Source: Thermoleophilia bacterium (GTDB taxonomy: Bacteria > Actinomycetota > Thermoleophilia > Miltoncostaeales > Miltoncostaeaceae). Taken from it: a stretch of DNA of 64,000 bases. Shown here one piece after another: positions 61,047 to 64,000 of the stretch. The DNA lies in assembly GCA_028285405.1 (NCBI GenBank), contig JANQPH010000046.1:54399-118398 (forward strand), in the 5' to 3' direction. The position numbers were made by a program, and so were the translations under genes. The notes under the pieces are model-generated. The model had not been told where the DNA came from. It worked only from the letters and a program-made list of their open reading frames with translations, and searched no databases. How positions within the stretch are numbered: the first letter of the stretch is position 1; each line of letters opens with the position of its first letter.

Positions 61047-61161
61047 GTTCAGCTCACTGTGCGAACCGGACGGTCGGGGCCATCCGGGCCCCGCTGCGTC
61101 CTCTCGCTGAACACCTGCGACCGACCGATGCACGACATCGGTCGTTCTCGGGTTCAGCTCA
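61047..61161 (+). repeat. Dispersed structured repeat, copy B2
   Basis: Tandem with B1. P1 is CGGGGCC/GGCCCCG (61075-61081 with 61087-61093): three base pairs changed on both sides relative to A1. P3 is CGACCGATG/CATCGGTCG (61122-61130 with 61136-61144). P2 is GCTGAAC/GTTCAGC. Its terminal GCTCAC provides the stop codon (TGA on the minus strand) of the gene ending at 61159. Confidence 0.8.
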
Positions 61162-61722
61162 CTGTTCGAGCTGTCCCGGCTCGAGCGCTGCGTCGACGTT
61201 GGCCCGGATTCGACGCAGCGTGCGCCGGGCATGCTCGAGGTCGCGCATGAGGATCCGGTTCGCCGCCTCGAGGGTCACGATGCGAGCCTCGGCGGCGGCG
61301 AGCTGACGCTCGAGCGGGCTCTTGGGCGGCAGGTCCGGCAGGACGAGATCGGCCTGCTCGCCCGCCCGCCACTCCTCGAAGCCTTCGGCGATCGCCTCGA
61401 CGTCCTCCTCGGCGCCGAAGCGCCGCGCGGCCTGCTCGGCCGACGCTCCCGCCTCGACGAGCGGCAGCATCTCCGAGTAGAGCTGGCTGTGGCGCTGGCT
61501 TGGTCGCTCCTGACGGCGCGAGCGATCTCGCGTCTTTGAGCGCTGACGCCTGAGCGCGCCGTAGAACGCGGAGGCGGTCGCCGGCTCGCCGCGGCCCATC
61601 TCTCGCGCGACCTGGCGAATCGCCTCGGCCTGGCTGACGCCTTCGCTCTCGACCCGCTCCTGGACGCGCCGACGCACCTCGTCGCCGATGCCCTGCGGGG
61701 CGCTGCCTTCGCTGTCGGTCAC
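61159..61722 (-). CDS. Putative HTH and coiled-coil protein, 187 aa
   Basis: GTG 61722 is preferred because GGAGG lies five bases before it; ATG 61734 is an alternative. The N-terminal ~60 residues resemble a helix-turn-helix module (GVSQAEAIRQVAREMG then ATASAFYGALRRQRSK). A middle HTH-like segment (VEAGASAEQAARRFG) follows, and the C-terminal ~40 residues are a probable coiled coil (LAAAEARIVTLEAANRILMR). No family named. The stop codon is contributed by repeat copy B2, so the last few residues may be recent. Confidence 0.55.
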   Translation of the reverse strand: MTDSEGSAPQGIGDEVRRRVQERVESEGVSQAEAIRQVAREMGRGEPATASAFYGALRRQRSKTRDRSRRQERPSQRHSQLYSEMLPLVEAGASAEQAARRFGAEEDVEAIAEGFEEWRAGEQADLVLPDLPPKSPLERQLAAAEARIVTLEAANRILMRDLEHARRTLRRIRANVDAALEPGQLEQ

Positions 61723-61851
61723 GTGGACCTCCATTCGACGGTGTCTGAGTCGGGGCGACCGGCGCGCCGCTCGGTGGTTGGCAGGGCAAGGTAGACGAAT
61801 GCCGCGATGTCGGCCTCCTCGCCGAGGCTCGCGCCTGACGGAGGCGGGGGC

Positions 61852-62196
61852 TCAGCCATATCCGAGCTCCTCGAGCTGGTCCTCGTCCATCCCCAGGTGG
61901 TGGCCGAGCTCGTGCAGGACCGTGATCCTGACCTGCTCGACCAGGTCCTCGCGGGTGTGGCACACGTCGACCATCGGGTGCACGTAGATCGAGATCTGCG
62001 GAGGCAGGAAGCCGGACGGGTTCGAGCCGTGCGTGAGCGGGACGCCCTGGTACAGCCCGAACAGGGTTCCCATGTGCGCCGGTGCGCGCTCCTCGATCAC
62101 GACCGCGACCTCGTGCATTGCCGACGCGAACGGCTCGGGCACGCCGTCCATGGCCTCGACGACCAGCACCTCGAACTCGTCCAGGGTGATGTCCAC
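61852..62196 (-). CDS. Small zincin-like metallopeptidase (PF06262-like)
   Basis: A 114-residue protein from GTG 62196. The single motif TVLHELGHHLGMDEDQL (HExxHxxGxxD) is the zinc-binding signature of minimal metallopeptidases of this family, which are common in Actinobacteria. The preceding VPEPFASAMHEVAVVIEERA and GLYQGVPL segments also match the family layout. No signal peptide. Substrate unknown. It lies between the HTH-like gene and tenA on the same strand. Confidence 0.85.
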   Translation of the reverse strand: MDITLDEFEVLVVEAMDGVPEPFASAMHEVAVVIEERAPAHMGTLFGLYQGVPLTHGSNPSGFLPPQISIYVHPMVDVCHTREDLVEQVRITVLHELGHHLGMDEDQLEELGYG

Positions 62197-62239
62197 GGAA
62201 TCGATCGTACTGAGATCGGCGACGGCGACGGTGCCGGCG

Positions 62240-62917
62240 CTAGACCGGCCAGGTCTCGCCGCGATACGCCGCGTCCCAGAACATCCACTCGAAGCGCGCG
62301 GCGGTCAGAGCGTGCTGTTGCGCCTCATGCAGCGCGCCGGTCGAGCCCTCCTCGAGCGCGGCATCGGTCGCGGCGATGCACCCTGCCACCGCGTGCTCGA
62401 AGCCCGGGTCCGTGTAGGTCGCCATCCACTCTCGATAGCGGGGGTTCGGCGAGCCACGCTCTGCGAGGCGGGTGCCGACCTCCCAGTAGATCCAGTAGCA
62501 GGGAAGGATCGCCGCCAGCGCCACGTGCCGGTCGAGCAGGGCTGCGCTCTTGACCAGATAGGCGCCATACCCCAGCGTCGTCGGGCTTCTGGGCGTCGCC
62601 GCCATCTGCTCGGCACCTACGCCCAGCTCGCTCAGGAGGCGATCCTGCATCTGCCGCTCGGCGTCGATCGCCTCGGATGCGTGGCCGGCGAACATCCGGA
62701 GCGTCGCCGTGTCCGGCGCCCGGGCGGCGGCGAGGGCGAGCGAGCGGGCGTAGTCGTCGAGGAAGAGGCTGTCCTGGACGAGATAGTGGCGAAACGCCGC
62801 CTCGGGCAGCGTCCCGTCCGCCAGCCGCTCGATGAACGGATGCTCGAGGATCCGCTGGTAGACGGGATCGATGGCGTCCCACAGGTCGTCGTGCGGCAAG
62901 CGCTCGCCGGTGCTCAT
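62240..62917 (-). CDS. tenA: TenA/thiaminase II-family protein
   Basis: A 225-residue all-helical protein from ATG 62917. It hydrolyses aminopyrimidine breakdown products so that thiamine can be salvaged. The substrate and catalytic residues are visible: the Asp in YLVQDSLFLDDYARSL, Cys in LPCYWIYWEVG, and the closing FEWMFWDAAYR. The length is normal. Its start overlaps the ThiD stop (ATGA), so it is in a thiamine operon. Confidence 0.92.
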   Translation of the reverse strand: MSTGERLPHDDLWDAIDPVYQRILEHPFIERLADGTLPEAAFRHYLVQDSLFLDDYARSLALAAARAPDTATLRMFAGHASEAIDAERQMQDRLLSELGVGAEQMAATPRSPTTLGYGAYLVKSAALLDRHVALAAILPCYWIYWEVGTRLAERGSPNPRYREWMATYTDPGFEHAVAGCIAATDAALEEGSTGALHEAQQHALTAARFEWMFWDAAYRGETWPV

Positions 62918-64000
62918 CCGGTGTGGTCCTCCGTCTCGCGAGTGGGCTGGTTCGTGACGTCCACCGGTCCGGCGCCGCGGCCGAACGGTCGACCGCCCGC
63001 AACGGCCCCCGTCGCCGCGGCCTTGGCGCCGGCGGCCGCCTCGGGGAGCGGGAGCCCCCTGGCCAGGAGCGTCGCGAGCGTCGCCGAGTGGGTGCAGCCC
63101 GATCCGTGATTGGTCGCCCGCGCGAGGCGCACGCCCGGAATCCTGGTCGTCACCCCGTCCGCGTGCAGCACGTCGTCGCCGGTCGGACCGTGGCCGCCGG
63201 TCACGAGCGCGGCGCACCCGTGCCGATCCCAGAGCGCCCGGGCGAGCGCCTCGGCGTCGTCCTCGCCGGGGCGCTCCGCCAGGGCTTGGGCCTCCATCAG
63301 ATTCGGCGTGATCACCGTCGCGAGCGGAAGGAGCTCGGCCCGCAGGGCATCCTCGCCACCGGGCGCCATCAGCGAGGCGCCGGACTCGGCACGCAGGACC
63401 GTGTCGACGACGATCGGGACGGGCGGATCGTCCGGCAGCTCGTCCCGGAGCGCCCCCGCGACGGCCTCGACGAGCTCGGGCGTGCCGAGCATCCCCGTCT
63501 TCACGCCATCGACCCCGATGTCCGAGGCGATCGCCGCGATCTGGGCGCCGATCATGTCGAGGCGAACCGGCATCACGTCGTGCACGCCGAGGGTGTTCTG
63601 CGCGGTGAGCGCGGTGATGGCACAGGTCGGAAAGCCGCCGGCGCGCGAGATCGCCTTGATGTCCGCCTCGATCCCGGCGCCCCCGCCGGAGTCCGAGCCC
63701 GCGACGGTCATGACGCGGGCGGTGCCCTCGACGAGCCGTGCCCGCAGGTCGGCGGCGGCGGCGACCGGGTCCTCGGCGTCGGCGATCGCCCGTACGACCA
63801 CTGCCCGGCGGGCCCCGAGCGCCGCCGCGCGACCGATGCTGTCCATGTCGAGGCCGCCGATGGCGAACCAGGGCAGCCGCGCCCGTCGGGCGGCGTCGGG
63901 GAGCTGCCGCAGGCCGATCGGCTCCCGTCCGGGTTTCGTCGGGGTGGCCCAGAGCGGGCCCACGCTGGCGTAGTCGGCCCCCTCCGTCGCGGCCGCGTCG
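62914..64000 (-). CDS. thiED: Fused thiamine-phosphate synthase and HMP-P kinase (ThiE-ThiD), N-terminus cut by window edge
   Basis: The frame is open to the right edge, so the 5' end is missing. The visible N-terminal ~105 residues are the end of ThiE: DYASVGPLWATPTKPG and WFAIGGLDMDSIGRAAALGA match the pyrophosphate and thiazole-phosphate loops. After a short linker, ThiD begins VMTVAGSDSGGGAGIEADIK and continues with GMLGTPELVEAV, ITPNLMEAQALAE and ATNHGSGCTHSATLATLLA (anion hole and catalytic Cys). ThiD makes HMP-PP and ThiE joins it with thiazole phosphate. Fusions of these enzymes are known. It overlaps tenA. Confidence 0.9.
   Translation of the reverse strand, partial: DAAATEGADYASVGPLWATPTKPGREPIGLRQLPDAARRARLPWFAIGGLDMDSIGRAAALGARRAVVVRAIADAEDPVAAAADLRARLVEGTARVMTVAGSDSGGGAGIEADIKAISRAGGFPTCAITALTAQNTLGVHDVMPVRLDMIGAQIAAIASDIGVDGVKTGMLGTPELVEAVAGALRDELPDDPPVPIVVDTVLRAESGASLMAPGGEDALRAELLPLATVITPNLMEAQALAERPGEDDAEALARALWDRHGCAALVTGGHGPTGDDVLHADGVTTRIPGVRLARATNHGSGCTHSATLATLLARGLPLPEAAAGAKAAATGAVAGGRPFGRGAGPVDVTNQPTRETEDHTG

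Noticed and set aside
1..64000. CRISPR array, prophage or insertion sequence
   Set aside because: No regularly spaced short repeats, no cas genes, integrase, transposase or phage structural genes. The only repeats are the families described.

Overview
This window is about 64 kb of very GC-rich chromosomal DNA, densely packed with housekeeping genes and free of phage, insertion-sequence or CRISPR signals. It looks like an actinomycete-type bacterium, plausibly a deep-branching one such as Thermoleophilia (inference). The reasons are the dgt-dnaG pair, the polA-rpsA-coaE-uvrB-uvrA order, an F420-dependent NADP reductase, DNA polymerase I without its proofreading residues, frequent GTG/TTG starts, and -10 boxes lying 6-8 nt upstream of several start codons, which suggests many leaderless mRNAs.

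Layout. 0-6.4 kb: MMPL transporter (cut by the left edge), CbiX-type chelatase, an unknown protein, dgt-dnaG, two small unknowns, a quinone-reductase-like enzyme. 6.4-11.4 kb: phosphate uptake operon pstS-pstC-pstA-pstB, followed by a two-helix microprotein and a lipoprotein. 11.4-29.6 kb: tRNA-Leu, ACT-domain malic enzyme, polA, a J-like protein, a membrane/thioredoxin-like protein, rpsA, coaE, a lytic transglycosylase, a VOC protein, uvrB, a nitroreductase, an FtsH-type protease, uvrA, a glutathionyl-hydroquinone-reductase-like protein and a ferredoxin-CDGSH fusion. 29.7-38.1 kb: M20 dipeptidase, fumC, panB with a PanC-PanD fusion, uracil-DNA glycosylase, and the tsaE-tsaB-rimI-tsaD tRNA/ribosome modification cluster. 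38.1-49.3 kb: subtilase, rex, phosphoketolase, acetate kinase, a carboxylate-amine ligase, a DUF1844-like protein and a proton-pumping pyrophosphatase. 49.4-64 kb: small regulators and unknowns, an MFS exporter, universal stress protein, a PfkB kinase, cysK/cysE, pcrA, folD, npdG, a small zincin, and tenA with a ThiE-ThiD fusion cut by the right edge.

Functional links. Rex (an NADH/NAD sensor) has a clear operator over its own start and sits upstream of phosphoketolase and acetate kinase, suggesting redox control of an acetate-forming branch; the nearby pyrophosphatase would recover energy from PPi. Pantothenate (PanB, PanCD) and CoA (CoaE) synthesis, cysteine synthesis (CysE, CysK), thiamine (ThiED, TenA) and nucleotide-excision repair (UvrA, UvrB, PcrA, Pol I) are all represented.

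Most unusual features. (1) A dispersed ~105-bp repeat occurs five times at three loci, always on the same strand. Its predicted stems keep pairing while their sequences change (covariation). One copy supplies the N-terminus of TsaD and another supplies the stop codon of a neighbouring gene. (2) A second composite repeat (49-bp direct repeats around a 16-bp inverted repeat) lies at the end of ackA. (3) PanC and PanD are encoded in one open frame. (4) tsaE has no standard start codon upstream of its P-loop. (5) A Rex-type operator overlaps the rex start.
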